Positions 1 to 11,207 of a stretch of DNA of 64,000 bases are shown one piece after another (the first letter of the stretch is position 1; each line of letters opens with the position of its first letter). The DNA is taken from positions 79,591 through 143,590 of the forward strand of contig CAUYUJ010014277.1 of assembly GCA_963575745.1 (NCBI GenBank). Reading direction: 5' to 3'. The translations under genes were made by a program, and so were the position numbers. This DNA comes from Prorocentrum cordatum (Eukaryota > Sar > Dinophyceae > Prorocentrales > Prorocentraceae). The notes beneath the pieces were generated by a model. The model did not search any database, was not told the DNA's origin, and saw only the letters and a list, made by a program, of their open reading frames with translations.

Positions 1-28
1 CGCGCAGCACGGGGCCAGCATTACCCCT

Positions 29-460
29 GTGACGAGTTCTGGCAGCATCGAACAAAAGGCTGGGCGTGACCACGGACCGCGAGATCCAGAGGGGCCTGCG
101 GCGAAGCACCCTCCAGCTACACGCGCGGGCTCAGCTTCATCTCCGGGCCCGTCGGCATCCCGACCTGCTTCGCTCAAGCGGGCCGTCAGTGCCGTCGAGC
201 TGAGCGAGCCGAGGGCAGAGCAGGAGGCAGCCGAGGAGCTCGGGCTCAAGTGGGAGGAGCGCGGGCCTGCACCGACCAGCGCAGGAGATGCGTGGCGCGG
301 GCAGGAATTTCGCAAGGGCACTGGCCGCTGGGGCAACAGCGGCGGGCGCAACGAGGAGTATTACACAGAGTGGTGCAAGATGCTTTACAAGGTCAAGCGC
401 GAGGGCAAGCTGGACGAGTCTCACCAGCAACACGGTTTCAAGCCTATGCCGCCGAAGTAG
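29..460 (+). CDS. Unrecognised short frame, possibly the 3' exon of an upstream gene
   Basis: An open frame of 143 codons ends in TAG at 458-460. The last 45 residues are compositionally protein-like: a Gly/Arg/Asn stretch followed by an amphipathic Tyr/Trp/Lys/Glu-rich segment (EEYYTEWCKMLYKVKREGKL). The first 90 residues are Pro/Ala/Ser/Glu-rich and look disordered. I do not recognise the product. It could be the terminal exon of a gene starting outside the window, and the Met at 29 need not be the true start. A minus-strand frame over the same bases looks like composition only. From 461 to 1,211 I see no supportable gene, only C-runs near 980-1,010. Confidence 0.3.
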   Translation: MTSSGSIEQKAGRDHGPRDPEGPAAKHPPATRAGSASSPGPSASRPASLKRAVSAVELSEPRAEQEAAEELGLKWEERGPAPTSAGDAWRGQEFRKGTGRWGNSGGRNEEYYTEWCKMLYKVKREGKLDESHQQHGFKPMPPK

Positions 461-1211
461 CGCGACGCCGCGTGGCACCGCTGAGCTGGGCCGCAGCGCG
501 CACGGCTGCCCCGACAGGTCCGCTGAAGGCGCGACGGGTTTGAAACAATCGGCGTCAATCCGAACTCTTCGGGAACGAGGGGCCGAAGGGGTTGAGCGGT
601 GTCAGGGCGTTTGGGAGCCTGGGGAACGAAGCTGCCGAGGGAAGCCAGGGGCCGCGGGCAACGTTCTATCTATCCTTCCGTCTGCTTAGGGGGCCCCTCC
701 TCTCGCTCGGCCCGAAGCGGTCTTCCAACCGCTCACATCGCCAACGTTGCGAATGTATACTGCCCGACTCCAAGCGGTCTCCCAACAGGGAACCGCGAAG
801 ACCAGAGCGCCCGCTGCATAGTCGGGAGCGGCCAAGAGGGGGGTGTCCAAGAGGGGGGGGTGCAAATCATGACCGGCGGCATGTACGCGGCCCAGCGGGG
901 GGGCCTGTGAAGTAATGAAATAAGAAGAGGCGCCATGAAATCTGAGGAAATATCATGGTCCCCGCCATGATATCCACCCCCCCCTAGTCATCACCCCCCT
1001 CTTTTCCGCCCCCGATATTCAGCTGGCTCTGCAGCGCCGCGAACAGCCTCGGCCTTCCGCGTCGCGCGCACGACTGGGTCTGCAGGCTGCGCTCCTCGGC
1101 GGCGACGGCAGGGCTCGCGGCGGCGCGGCGAAGGAAGCGGGAGGCCGACGGAGCCGCCGCGGCAGAGAGGGCGGCGCAGAAGGGGGCGAGAGCTGACGCA
1201 GCAAAAATTGG

Positions 1212-1373
1212 CGGCGCGCACAAGGGGGCAGGGGGAGGGGGGAGGGCTTCTTAGAAGGAGGCTGCTTCTTAGAAGGCGCCGGCCTTACATCTACAATGAA
1301 GGCCCGCGCCTTCTAAGAAGCAGGGGTGCCTCTAAGAAGCCTTCCCCCCTCCCCCTACCCCCTTCTGCGCGGG
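1212..1373. repeat. Foldback inverted repeat (MITE-like hairpin)
   Basis: Two arms of about 70 bp are reverse complements with a few mismatches and are separated by only about a dozen bases around 1,288-1,299. Each arm contains a G-rich (or C-rich) run and two copies of the small palindrome CTTCTTAGAAG (or its complement). The block would fold into one long hairpin. It lies about 85 bp upstream of the decayed gene at 1,459. It encodes nothing. It could be a foldback transposon remnant; no target-site duplication was identified. Confidence 0.75.
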
Positions 1374-1458
1374 GCCAGAAAAGAGGCAACCAGCAAGCTG
1401 AAGATGCAGGCCCGAGCGGCGGCCGTCGAGCTCTTCAGCGAGATTCCTGAGCCAGGAG

Positions 1459-4400
1459 ATGAGGTGCATCCAATTGCCGAGCCCTCAGTGTGGAGTTGAC
1501 CGCGTGGCAAGTGGTGTCAAGGCGGAACCGACGGTGGAGGAGCTCGAAGCGCATCTAGGGGACCTCTTGGATGAGGCTTCGCAGACGGGTGGCGCAAGGC
1601 CCCCCAAACCGGCACCCGGGCCTGAGCTAACATCGGATTTCGCCGACATCACCATGGGGTTGGTGAAGGGCACCAGGTGCATGAGCTGCTGTAAGGTGGT
1701 AAACCCGCTGTAGGCGACCCAGAAGACGAAGACCACATGGCTATGCTTCTCGTGCGGAGCAAGGGGCGCGAAGTTGATCCGCATGTACGGCAGCTGGCCC
1801 TGCTCGGAGTTCCAGGGGCTCCCATCGTCCGAACAAGAGGCCTTGTGGAGTGCTCCTGTAGAGAACGACTCCGACGCTGCACTCGAGAAGCTCGTGGTGG
1901 AGAGCATTGCCAAGTCCGTCACTGACCAGGAGACGGATGCGTACGCTGGAGGTTTCCAGCCCCGGTCGTACTGGGAGAAGGAAGGATGCGACGTGGAGAG
2001 GATCACGAAAAACACCGAGCAATATGAAAGAGTGGCACAACAGGGTTGGATAGACCTACAGAGTCTCCATGCACCATCAGTGCAAGGGCAAGATCATCGA
2101 GACTGTGCGCGCGCAACTTTTACAGAAGAGAACCGACGTGGCCAAGGCCAAGGGCAGTGGCTCCCCGCGGCCATCTTGATTGGCGCCTGGAGGTAGCACG
2201 GGCCCGAACCCCACGAACATCGGCGCGAAAGCAGGCGAAGGGATCGAGCAAGAGACACTGAGAAGAACCGCACAAAAACGCAAATATTCTTCGAGCTCGT
2301 CGAGCTTGAACGCCAAGAAAACGGCCAAGCAGCAGAAGACGGAAGCCAAACACGCAGAGCAGGAGGAGAAGGACCGCATCCAAGCAGAGAAGCACGAGAA
2401 GACCGCCAGAGACAAGGCCACGAGAAGCAACCACTCGTGCTCGACAAAACTGATCCAGAAAGCTAGCGCAGTGCAAGTCTCGTTGGACCGTGACCTCGTA
2501 GATCCGTTCCTCAAAGAAGCCCCGAGCATCGTGAAGGCTGCTGCGGGAAAAGCCTACAAAGAGATCAAATAACTGGTGAAGAAGGCGACGGATGACCTTG
2601 CGACCGAGTTGCCTGAAGCTTGGGACGCTGACTTCGCGGAGACGTTCCTCTCGAAAGTTGCGCGGCGGGTCGAAGCCGCTCAGCTGTTGGCGGTCCAACT
2701 AGCGCTGTCAAGCGCGTGCCAGAGGCGATGTATAGCTGCCGCGTGTTTCCCCGAATCGGGCACAGTGCCAGCCGATGGGGTCGCACATAGTTCGGGCTAT
2801 GAGTGAGACGGGCCTGGCGCGCAGACTCTTGAGGGCCGCCGTATGGGGAGGCGCATCTATCACCTAACGCTGTGCACTTCTGACGGAAAAACATTCGTTG
2901 CATCGCCTGTCCAAGGTGAGACTTCGGTGAGCCCTGGAGGCACGAGCGCCGCCGTCATGAAGTACGCGAGTGCACTTCACGCTAAAACTGCGCCCCACAT
3001 TCGCAATGCGGGCATGCTGTGTGCGCTGCTCTCCTCCACCCTGCTTCCCAAACCCCGTTCATCCTTCTCCTCCCTCCCCCTTCCCCCTTCCCCCTTCCCC
3101 CTCACTCCTCCTCCTCCTCCTCCTCCTCCTCCTCCTCATCCTCCTCCTCCTCATCCTCCTCCTCCTCCTCCTCCTCCTCCTCTCCTCCCTCCTCCTCCTC
3201 CTCCTCCCTCCCCTGCCGCCCCCCCGTGCTGGAAACATTGTTATTCGACCTCATCCTCCCCTCCATCCCCCCCTACCAAGCCCCCCCCCCTTTTTCCACG
3301 CGGTTAGCCGACCGCTAGCGATTCGCGCATGCTCCCTATCCCCCTCCCCCCATCTGCCCCTCTGTCCCTGTCCTCCTCCTCCTCCTCCATCGTCGCCACC
3401 CTATCCTCCCCCCTCCGTCCCTTTATTTCATCGTTGGCATTTTGCCAGGCCTGCGTACCGTAGGGTCTTGACTCAGGCAAGCTCGCCCGATGTTGGCCCC
3501 CGCTGAGAAGAGAAAGATGTTGGTTTCACTTGAGAGTGGTGTTTCAAATAAGGCATTTCGTCGCCTCGCGAAGCGCTCGGCCGCCGATCCCGATGGAGCC
3601 GCGGATGTCCTTGACCCTGCTTCGATTGAGAGGGCGCTGGAGGAAGAATATGGCCCGCTGAGACAGAGGATTGAGCTTTCGACGCATGACCCAACAACAA
3701 AGTCTCCAGGCACATTTGCGTGGGAGGTTGCACGCTGCGACAAGATCAACGCCCATCATTTGCAGTCAAACGCGTCTGCCCCGCTCGTGTTGCAAGCCCT
3801 GGGGCAATGCGGCAACAGCTACGACAACCCTTGGCATGTGGTTTTGTACTGCGACGGATTGGCCCCAGGCGCTGCCAGGAAAATCAACAGCTCTAGGAAG
3901 ACGCAAGCTTATTGTATCAATGTCCTCGAGTTGCCCAGCGCTCTACAGTGTCACAGGGAGGCGTGGATCCCGATAGGGCTCCTTCGCTCCCCAGTTGGAG
4001 AAGATGTGGCGGGCGGATGGCCGACGATTGCTGCGACGCTGTTGGAGCGGATGCTTCTGGGGTCTCCGAGCATCCGCGAGGCTGGCATCACTCTGCAATT
4101 ACCAGGCTGCGCGCCGAGGGCGCTGCTCTTTGGGATGCATGCCACCACCGGTGATGCGCCAGCGCTGCAGCAAATTTGGGGCACCTTTGGATGCAGCCCG
4201 GGTGTGCCATGTACTCTGGGTTGCCTGAATGTTGTGTCGCGTTCATCAAGAGATTGCTGTGCATGACGCATCGGGCATCCTAGTGAATATTTCTTGCGCA
4301 GACCGTGCTCACTTTATTCCGACAACGAACGAGCACGTGCGGGAGAAGTTCGACATGCTTGCAGCGGCCGAACCTACGACTGGTAAGACTGCGCTCCAAA

Positions 4401-5032
4401 AAATGGAAACGGCGGCTGGGACACACTGCGTGGAGGCAGGCGTGCTGGGCAACGCCGCCCTTTGTCGGTGCATGCGCCCTGCTGACCAGGCAATGTACGG
4501 CCCCATGCATAGATTGGTTTCGAATGGTTTTGGTGTTCTTGAGGTGTTCAATCTGTTCTCTCATCATGGTCCCGCCCGTTCCCATGCGACTATGTGCACC
4601 GTTTCAACGGCCCATTGGAATGTCCCGACGCAGTTCTCGACAATCGATTTTTCTCGCCCGTTCGACGCATACCATCAGAACGTTTCCTACGATGGCGATG
4701 GCGCGTTCAAATGCCAAGCGAGTGAGATGTTGAGCGCCGTGCCTTCGATTCGGTAGTAGTATGTTGACAGCACGCTTGCGCGAGACCCATCGCTGACTGT
4801 GCAGGTGTCTTCGTTTCGCGCTGTTCCCGATCTTCTTACCTTGACGATGCAACGCAAGGCATTCGGCAGTGAGAGGTTCGATCCTGTCGAGACGATCGAG
4901 CTGCCAGCAGACACATGCTCGTTTTTCAAGCTGCGTATGGGGCTGACAAGCTCAAGCCGAAGCACCATCACGAATTGCACGTCGCCGGTAATGCCAAGAA
5001 TTCGCCGGCCCAACGGGCCAGAGGCGTGCTAA
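1459..5032 (+). pseudogene. Decayed copy of a zinc-finger-bearing dinoflagellate multi-copy family
   Basis: Three blocks in one order match a family I recall from Symbiodinium-like genomes. At 1,675-1,790 is a CxxC pair (RCMSCC) and a second pair (CFSCG), probably one zinc-binding module. At 1,790-2,800 is a charged Lys/Glu/Ala coiled-coil-like region. At 3,490-5,032 is the core, with NPWHVVLYCDGLAPG near 3,820-3,870 and a MHRLVSNG motif near 4,505. In the family these stand near a DEVTPG-like motif and a DWMH-like motif. The frame is broken: in-frame TAG at 1,711, a frame change near 2,180, TAA at 2,570-2,572, a frame change near 4,240-4,250, and tandem TAG TAG at 4,754-4,759. Reading resumes sensibly after each break. 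I infer a pseudogene, possibly of a mobile element; the family's biochemical role is unknown to me. Confidence 0.6.
2804..3489 (+). other. Probable pyrimidine-rich intron with (CCT)n tract
   Basis: This lies between the coiled-coil block and the core block of the decayed gene. About 3,055-3,420 is almost pure C/T on the sense strand, with uninterrupted CCT triplets around 3,105-3,215. Apparent proteins here (poly-Pro, poly-Ser, poly-Leu) are frame-dependent readings of the same repeat. I interpret the stretch as an intron; the exact donor and acceptor were not fixed. Confidence 0.45.
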
Positions 5033-5079
5033 GATCTCCGGTAACTGGTAAACAATATTTCTAGTTCGCGCGCGTGGGG

Positions 5080-5935
5080 CGGCCCCTGGGGGTCCCTGGA
5101 TCAAAAGTACCCCGGGCGGAGCCCGGGCGGAGCCCGGGACACTCCCCCAGATCCAGGATCGCCCCAAGAGGGCCCCAAGAGGCCCCCAACACAATCCAAG
5201 AGAGGTCCGAGACGCCCGAAGATCGCTCCACGGCGCCCAAGATGGCCTCCAGACGGCCCAAGACGTCTCCAAGATGACCCAACAAGCCTCCAAGATGCCC
5301 CAAGAGACCTCCAGGAGCACTCCCAAGAGGGCCCCAAGAGGCAAGAATCCATGTTTTTTCTTAGGTTTTGGACAGACTTGGGCGTTTTAACCTTTTCGGA
5401 TCCCCGACGCCCCTAAACGGCTCAAGAGGCCTCCAAGATCGCCCAAGAGGGCCCAAGAGGCCCTCAAAAGGGTCCCAAGACGGCCTAAGACGGCTCCAAG
5501 ACGGCCCCAGAGGCCTCCAAGACGGCCCAAGAGGGCCCCAAGAACGCCCCCAACACGGTCCAAGAGAGGTCCGAGACGCCCGAAGATCGCTCCACGACGC
5601 CCAAGATGGCCTCCAGACGGCCCAAGACGTCTCCAAGATGGCCCAAGAAGCCTCCAAGATGCCCCAAGAGGCCTCCAAGAGAACTCCCAAGAGGGCCCCA
5701 AGAGGCAAAAACCTGTGCTTTTCCTTTGGTGTTGGACAGATTTGGGCGTTTTAACCTTTTCGGTTCCCCGACGCCCCTAAACGGCTCACGAGGCCTCCAA
5801 GATCGCCCCAAGAGGGCCCCAGAGGCCCCCAAGAGGGCCCGAAGACGGCCCAAGGCGGCTCCAAGACGGCCCCAGAAGCCTCCAGGACGGCCCAAGAGGG
5901 CCCCAAGACCGCCCCCAACACTACACAGCTCCCGA
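5080..5935. repeat. Nested tandem repeat, 364-bp unit
   Basis: A long unit repeats with an offset of 364 bp: GGCGTTTTAACCTTTTCGG occurs at 5,381 and 5,745, and the segment beginning GATCGCTCCACG near 5,222 recurs near 5,585. About 2.4 copies are present. Inside each unit is a short degenerate minisatellite of about 12 bp (variants of CCAAGACGGC and CCAAGAGGCC). Open frames of 100-180 codons on both strands arise from this periodicity, and I do not call them genes. Confidence 0.8.
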
Positions 5936-7130
5936 CGCCGCAGCTCCACACTGCAAACGACCACTCGGACAGGCGACCACGGTGCGACATTATGGGCCGG
6001 CGGAATGAGCGAAGCGATTAAATAATTGCCGCCCCACCGGGAACGGCGTGTGGGATCCCCGCCGCATGGTCTGCACGATTTCTGCCCCCTTCGTCTCCTT
6101 GCTCATGCACTCCTCGTACCAATTCCTTTCCTGAGAGGCTTCGCAACCCCTCCTGGGGTCCTCCCCGCGGGCTGCTCATTCCGCCGGCCCGGGGGCCCCA
6201 GCTGCGCAATGGACGTCCGTTGGCGGCCATTTTGTCTTCACTTGCAGCAGGACTTCGCACGGAAAGCTTCCGCGCGCCTCCGGGCGCTGTTTGGGCGCTC
6301 TCCGGACACCCTCTGGGGCAGTTTTCGGACCACCTTTGAGCCCTCTGGAGCTCCTTTGGGCCCTTATTGGGCCCCTTTTGGGCCGTTTCGGACCCCTTCC
6401 GAGACCTCTTCGAAGCAAATTCTGCCGAAAACATGCAGAAACCAAAAACCTTCAAAAACCTATAGGAAATTGCTGATTTCTGCCGTTTCCGCTTCCTTCT
6501 GTGCGCCTTTTGGAGCTCTCTTGCAGCCTCCTGCGGCACTCTTGGAGCCTCCCCTGCCACTTTGGTCTATCTCCAAAGCCTCCCGGGCCGTCCTCACGGT
6601 CTCCCGCACCCATCTTGGACCATCTGACCGCCCTTTTGGCGCCCTCCCGGGTCGTTTTCGGCGCGCCAACGGGGGTCCCCGGAGGTGCCTCTGAGGCCCC
6701 AGAACTAAGTGTGACCGCCCCTTGGTCTCTCTCCGTATCCCGTCTCGGTTTTATCTGCTGTTTTCGACACCATCCAGTGCCCGTCTGGGCCGTTTTGGGG
6801 CCCTTTTCGCGCCCTCCCGGCGCCATGTTGGGCCCTAATCCGAGTCCACCGGCCCTCGGACCCCTCGAATGGACCCCTCGAACGTGTGAGCTCGAACCAA
6901 AAAAGGTTCGATTCGGCGTCTTTTTTCCATACAGCATCACATCGCAAGTCATCCAGTCGTTCTTAGCCTCCAAGGCCTCCAAGAATCCAACTAGAAGGCC
7001 CCAAGAGAACCTCAGGAGCATCCCCCCGCACGGAAACTCCGGGTTCCCAAAAAAGTGGGGCGGCGGTGTCTGCCCCCTCAGGGGCGTTCAATTAAATAAT
7101 TGTAGCATAATCGAGTGCTTCACCCAAGAA
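5936..7130. other. No supportable gene; degenerate GGGCCC-rich DNA
   Basis: The stretch has loosely repeated TTTGGGCCC/GGAGCCTCC words at 6,280-6,900, similar in style to the array before it. Both strands stay open for 180-400 codons with low-quality composition, which points to base bias and not coding. I see no intact domain, RNA gene or terminal repeat. Confidence 0.5.
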
Positions 7131-7703
7131 CGTAAAGGTGGTTCTGTCAAACGTGCCGCGGAACACATCGAATTCGGAGGCAGGTTTGAGCGCAGTGCAG
7201 TGTTCCGCGTCTGGCACGAGGAGCTTCGATCTTTATCTGTTGCCCACCTTTGGTTCAATCATCTGGTGGGCGAGCAAGAATGTTGCTCTGATCTGGACTG
7301 CGACGTGGCCCGTGGTGTTTCACGGAACCATGTGCAATCCATGGTCGGCGACATCGTCATCGACGACGCTGGGGCCATGGCGTCGATAGGCTGCGCCGCT
7401 GATGGGCGGTACTCGCACGGCGACGACGCTGGGGCCATGGCGTCGATGGGCGCAGCGTGCTGCGCCGCTGATGGGCGGTACTCGCACCTTGCCAAGTGTC
7501 TCGTCGATGGAGCACGGGAGACCAGCGCAGCATCGAGGCGGCGGCTCGGCGAAGAAAGGAGGAGGAGGAGGAGGAGGAGGAGGAGGAGGAGGAGGAGGAG
7601 CAGCAGCCCACAATTGTTTCCTCTGCGCGACGGTGCCCTGATCAGGCACGCTGCGATGTGGAGCTCTGGAGATGCTTCACACGTGCTGGTTGCTGAGCGG
7701 TAA
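7131..7703 (+). other. Uncertain region with a duplicated 60-bp block and (GGA)n
   Basis: The block starting CGACGACGCTGGGGCCATGG at 7,361 is repeated at 7,421. The second copy carries a small insertion near 7,450. A pure GGA tract follows at about 7,557-7,600. Before the repeat, 7,138-7,360 has an open plus frame with a hydrophobic, protein-like stretch, but another frame is open too and I recognise neither. It could be a fragment of an exon or a retroposed sequence. Confidence 0.35.
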
Positions 7704-8750
7704 CAGAAGCGGTCGACCTCCCGCTCGGGGTGGGAGGGTGGGCACCAGGGCCACTGAGATATCTGAGATGTAGTGAGATGTTCGCACACACTCACACATA
7801 TGTACATAGCATACCAATCGGCATGAGTAAGATATGTGTGCAACCTGCATGAACTCATGATGAGTGGAAGAAGCCCATACAGTGCATCATGTGGGTCTAT
7901 CTCTAGTTATAAAGCAGCTACCACCTAGTAGGCTCAAACTGGCACTTGATGTTGGAACATGGGAAAATAAACCAAGATACAAGTGGCACGCGTGCCCTGG
8001 CTCTTGCCTCTTGCACCAAGGAGCTGCAAGAGACAGGAGGCTTTCGCCTCCGTCCTCCGGGAATTTACTTTTGTGGCCGTGGGGGGGGAGGACGAACGAC
8101 GAACGAACGAACGACGACGACGAACGAAAATAAAGAGGTCCGAGCTCTAGAGTACAGCTGTGCAAGAGAATAAGCCAAGATAGAAGGCTTTAGCAAGCTT
8201 GCTTCTCCTACAGCGACGCAGAGTCTCTGGAGGGGGGGGGCGATGCTACCCCCCCGCACCCCGGTTCGAACCAGGGAGGGGGGGGTTCTGCTCCCTCCTC
8301 CTCCTCCTCCTCCTCCTCCTCCTCCTCCTGTCCCTCCTCCCTCCTCCTCTTCCTCGCTCCTCCCCCCCTCCCCCACCCGGTTTGTGAACTGGGGGGAGGC
8401 CCTGCCAGCAACAGCAGAAAACGCTCTTTCGATGGTTCCCACGCCCCCCCCACCCCTACCCCCTAGATGGGATGGGTCCCAGGGTTCAGGGAACACTTCG
8501 GGGCACCAACCACACCATACACACGGACCCTCAGGGGGGACAAAAGAAGGGGCCCATCTCCACTCTGCCCACCGCCGCCACCCACCGACCACACCACGCC
8601 CAAGGGGGGGACATATCTTGGAGGGAGGCCATGGAATGAGTGGAAGGTAGGGGCAACCCTACTGTGTCGTGAAGAGATCAAGGTAAGTAAGTCCTGGGCA
8701 GTAGACAACCAACCAACCCCTTCAAGATGGAGACTCTAAATTCCACGGGC
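7704..8750. other. Low-complexity DNA, (CTC)n and short tetranucleotide runs
   Basis: This holds CGAA/CGAC runs at 8,093-8,130, G-runs and C-runs near 8,225-8,285, and a (CTC)n tract at about 8,296-8,330. Poly-Pro, poly-Leu and poly-Ser frames read through the tract in all phases. No gene is supportable. Confidence 0.6.
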
Positions 8751-8754
8751 TTTT

Positions 8755-9035
8755 ATGATGGGCGGCACTGCGGCGAGAGCATCATTCCCAGTAAGGGATG
8801 TGACCATCGCCCGAGCGGCAGCACTATGAATACCCTTTCAGGCACGTGGCCAGCGCTGAGATGAGAGCACAACTTAAAGCAGGGATTCGGCCAATGCCCT
8901 GGCGACAACACCATTCCATTACAGCGATGTAATGTAGCCCACGCTCAAGCGACAACACCACTCCCAATGAAGGACGTCTCTTGCGCGGCGCTCAAGCGAG
9001 AGCACCATTCCGAGACGAAATCGCGGCTGCAACTC
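8755..9035. repeat. Degenerate tandem repeat (GCGACAACACCATTCC-like)
   Basis: Four related blocks start with GCGAGAGCATCATTCC (about 8,773), GGCGACAACACCATTCC (about 8,901), AGCGACAACACCACTCCC (about 8,948) and AGCGAGAGCACCATTCC (about 8,995). Spacing is irregular, so this is a decayed minisatellite. It has no coding potential. Confidence 0.5.
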
Positions 9036-11160
9036 ACGTGTATTGAAGACGCGACAATCAACCTCCTTCTGATCATCCTCCTATTCCCCCTTTCTTCCGG
9101 TCCTCCCGAATAATTATCATCATTGGTTCCTCCTCCTGCTCCTGGTCCTGCTTCCCCTCCTCAAATTCGTACCCCTCCTTTCCTTTGCATCATCCTCTGC
9201 CCACTCCGTCGCCACCTACTTCTCCACCTGTCCTCCTCCTCCTCCTTCTCCTCCTCCTCCTCCTCCTCCTTTTCCTCCTCCCCCCTCCTACTTTCCCTCC
9301 TTTTCCATCCTCCTTCTTCTCCTCCTCCGTCGAAAGTAGAATCGGCTCGAACATCGCGTGCGACAATCGAGCCCTGAGAACACGGGTGGTGGAAGTGGGA
9401 GTGAGCTGAGGGAGGCAGGAGATTGTTGTTGGGGACGGGCCTCAAGTGAAGCGGCCTCGACCCATCGAACGGGGCCGAAAAAACATCGGACGCGTCTGAA
9501 TCCGAGTTCCCCTCGAGGGGGCCGGACTGACGCGTCGAAGCCTCGCCTTGGGCCCTGACCCAGGCAACGTCGGCCTCCTCGTGGGCAAACGAGCACAACA
9601 CCTGACAGAAAATGGTTGCTCTTCCGAACCCGCGTGCACTGCCGGCTCGAAGAGCAAGAAGAAGCAAAAGGGTGAAACACCAATGCTGGCAGTATTGTTC
9701 CCCGCCCTCCTGCTCTGGGTTTTCGTTTTGAATGGAGCACTCTGGCCTCCAGTCATCACGCCTCCCTCCTCCTCTTCCCCCCTCTTCCTTGGACGCCATA
9801 CCACCAGGATAATGTACAAGTACGGGCCTCACATATCCCTGCACGGCGCATATTGAACACAGGGTGGGCCCCCCTGCGAACCTGGTGTGCTGCCAGATGG
9901 CGCGAAACGCCCCCTCCCCCCCGCTTCGCACCCGCGAGTGGTTCTACGGGGGTCCCTGGGCTGCGCCACGACAGTCATATCGGGAATCAGGTCCTTTGGT
10001 CACTGATATACTTACTCGGATGCCACATTACTGCTGGCACCTCGGGTTGGCTCGAGCATCCACAACCAGAAGTATGGTAACCACGGGCCCCCTCGAGCTT
10101 CCAGTGGGAACCAATCCAAGCTCGAATGGTGGCCCCGCCTGTGACGACACTGGACTTCGATCGATGCATCCACCAGGACGAGGGCCCCACTACCATCGGT
10201 AAGGCTCCCACGAGGCTCTTGGGCAATCGACCCCCAGGCTCCATCAGAGGCTCCACGGCCGTTCTTTTCACTGAAAGGGCACCCATCGGACTCTCTTGGG
10301 CAAGCGTCAAGACTGATGCAGAGTCGATTCGTGAATTTGTCGCCGCAGGTGCTGCGAAGAGACAGGCTGTGACGATTATGGCGTTCGCCCGGGGCTAAGG
10401 ACTGTAAGCGCAGGTAGAATTAACATGTGTCATTATGAATATCGGCGCAAAGGTTCGGGGACATTGTCCCTTGTCACCCGGGTATCGGAAAAATGTCTTC
10501 GGCAAATTTGCCAAGGTATCGCGCCAATCGTTTTTTGGGCGACGGAGTGCAGAGCGAATTCAATATTGTCGAACTTTGACTGTGAAAATTTCTCTGGAGT
10601 GTAGGATGGGCTCCGCGGTCGCGCGCGCGCGCCAGTTGCAAGCCAAAACAATATTCTCAGTTTCTCCTTCGTCCTCCTTTATTCGCATGATTCCTCCTCG
10701 TTTCTTTCCTTGGTTCTCGCCGAAATCGTCTCCCTAGCGTGTCCCAGTCCCTTCTTCCTCCGAATTCTCTTCATCCCTATCCCCCCCCCCCCCCCTCCCA
10801 ATGACCTCCCGCGCCTCTTCCAGGGCGCTGGGCAGAGGAGGGGGGCCTCGGCGAAGGGGGGGCAGGGGCGGTGGAGACAGGGGGGCGGGGAGAACGAGGA
10901 CGAACGGCGAGAAGCAAAGGAGGAAGGGCAGGGGGCGAAGACTGGGGATGGCAATGGGAGGGCGACGAAAACGAGAAGGAAGACACCGAGTGAGACGAGA
11001 AGACGGAGGAAGTCGGGAATAACTGGGAGTGGGAGGACGAATACGATAAGTGGAGGGTTAAGAAGACGTCGACGGCGACAGCGGTCGCAACGACGACAAG
11101 GAGCAGGAGGAGAGACGATTGCATGTCGACAGCACGCCGAAATCGGCGAGCTCGAGGAGG
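9036..11160. other. No firm gene; pyrimidine tracts and one weak plus frame
   Basis: 9,060-9,330 is C/T-rich with CTC triplets near 9,235-9,275. A plus frame of 90 codons at 10,126-10,398 (ending ATIMAFARG-like) has reasonable amino-acid mixture but no family I know, and I give it low weight. A C-run sits at 10,780-10,797, followed by purine-rich DNA to 11,110. Nothing else is supportable. Confidence 0.4.
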
Positions 11161-11182
11161 CCTGCAGGCCGCGGCCTGCAGG
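11161..11182. repeat. Perfect 22-bp palindrome
   Basis: The 22 bases are an exact palindrome, CCTGCAGGCCG followed by its reverse complement. It lies 26 bases beyond the stop codon of the minus-strand gene that ends at 11,208. In RNA it would form an 11-bp GC-rich stem with almost no loop. A role in 3' processing is possible but only inferred from position. Confidence 0.8.
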
Positions 11183-11207
11183 ATCTTGTCAGCAGGCGCC
11201 CAGCACA

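Noticed and set aside
3055-3420. Poly-Pro, poly-Ser and poly-Leu proteins (also near 8.3, 9.2, 46, 52 and 55 kb)
   Set aside because: They are the three phases of CCT/CTC microsatellites.
8230-8290. A tRNA-like GGTTCGAACC word
   Set aside because: No acceptor stem, D-arm or anticodon arm can be paired around it; the surroundings are G-runs and C-runs.
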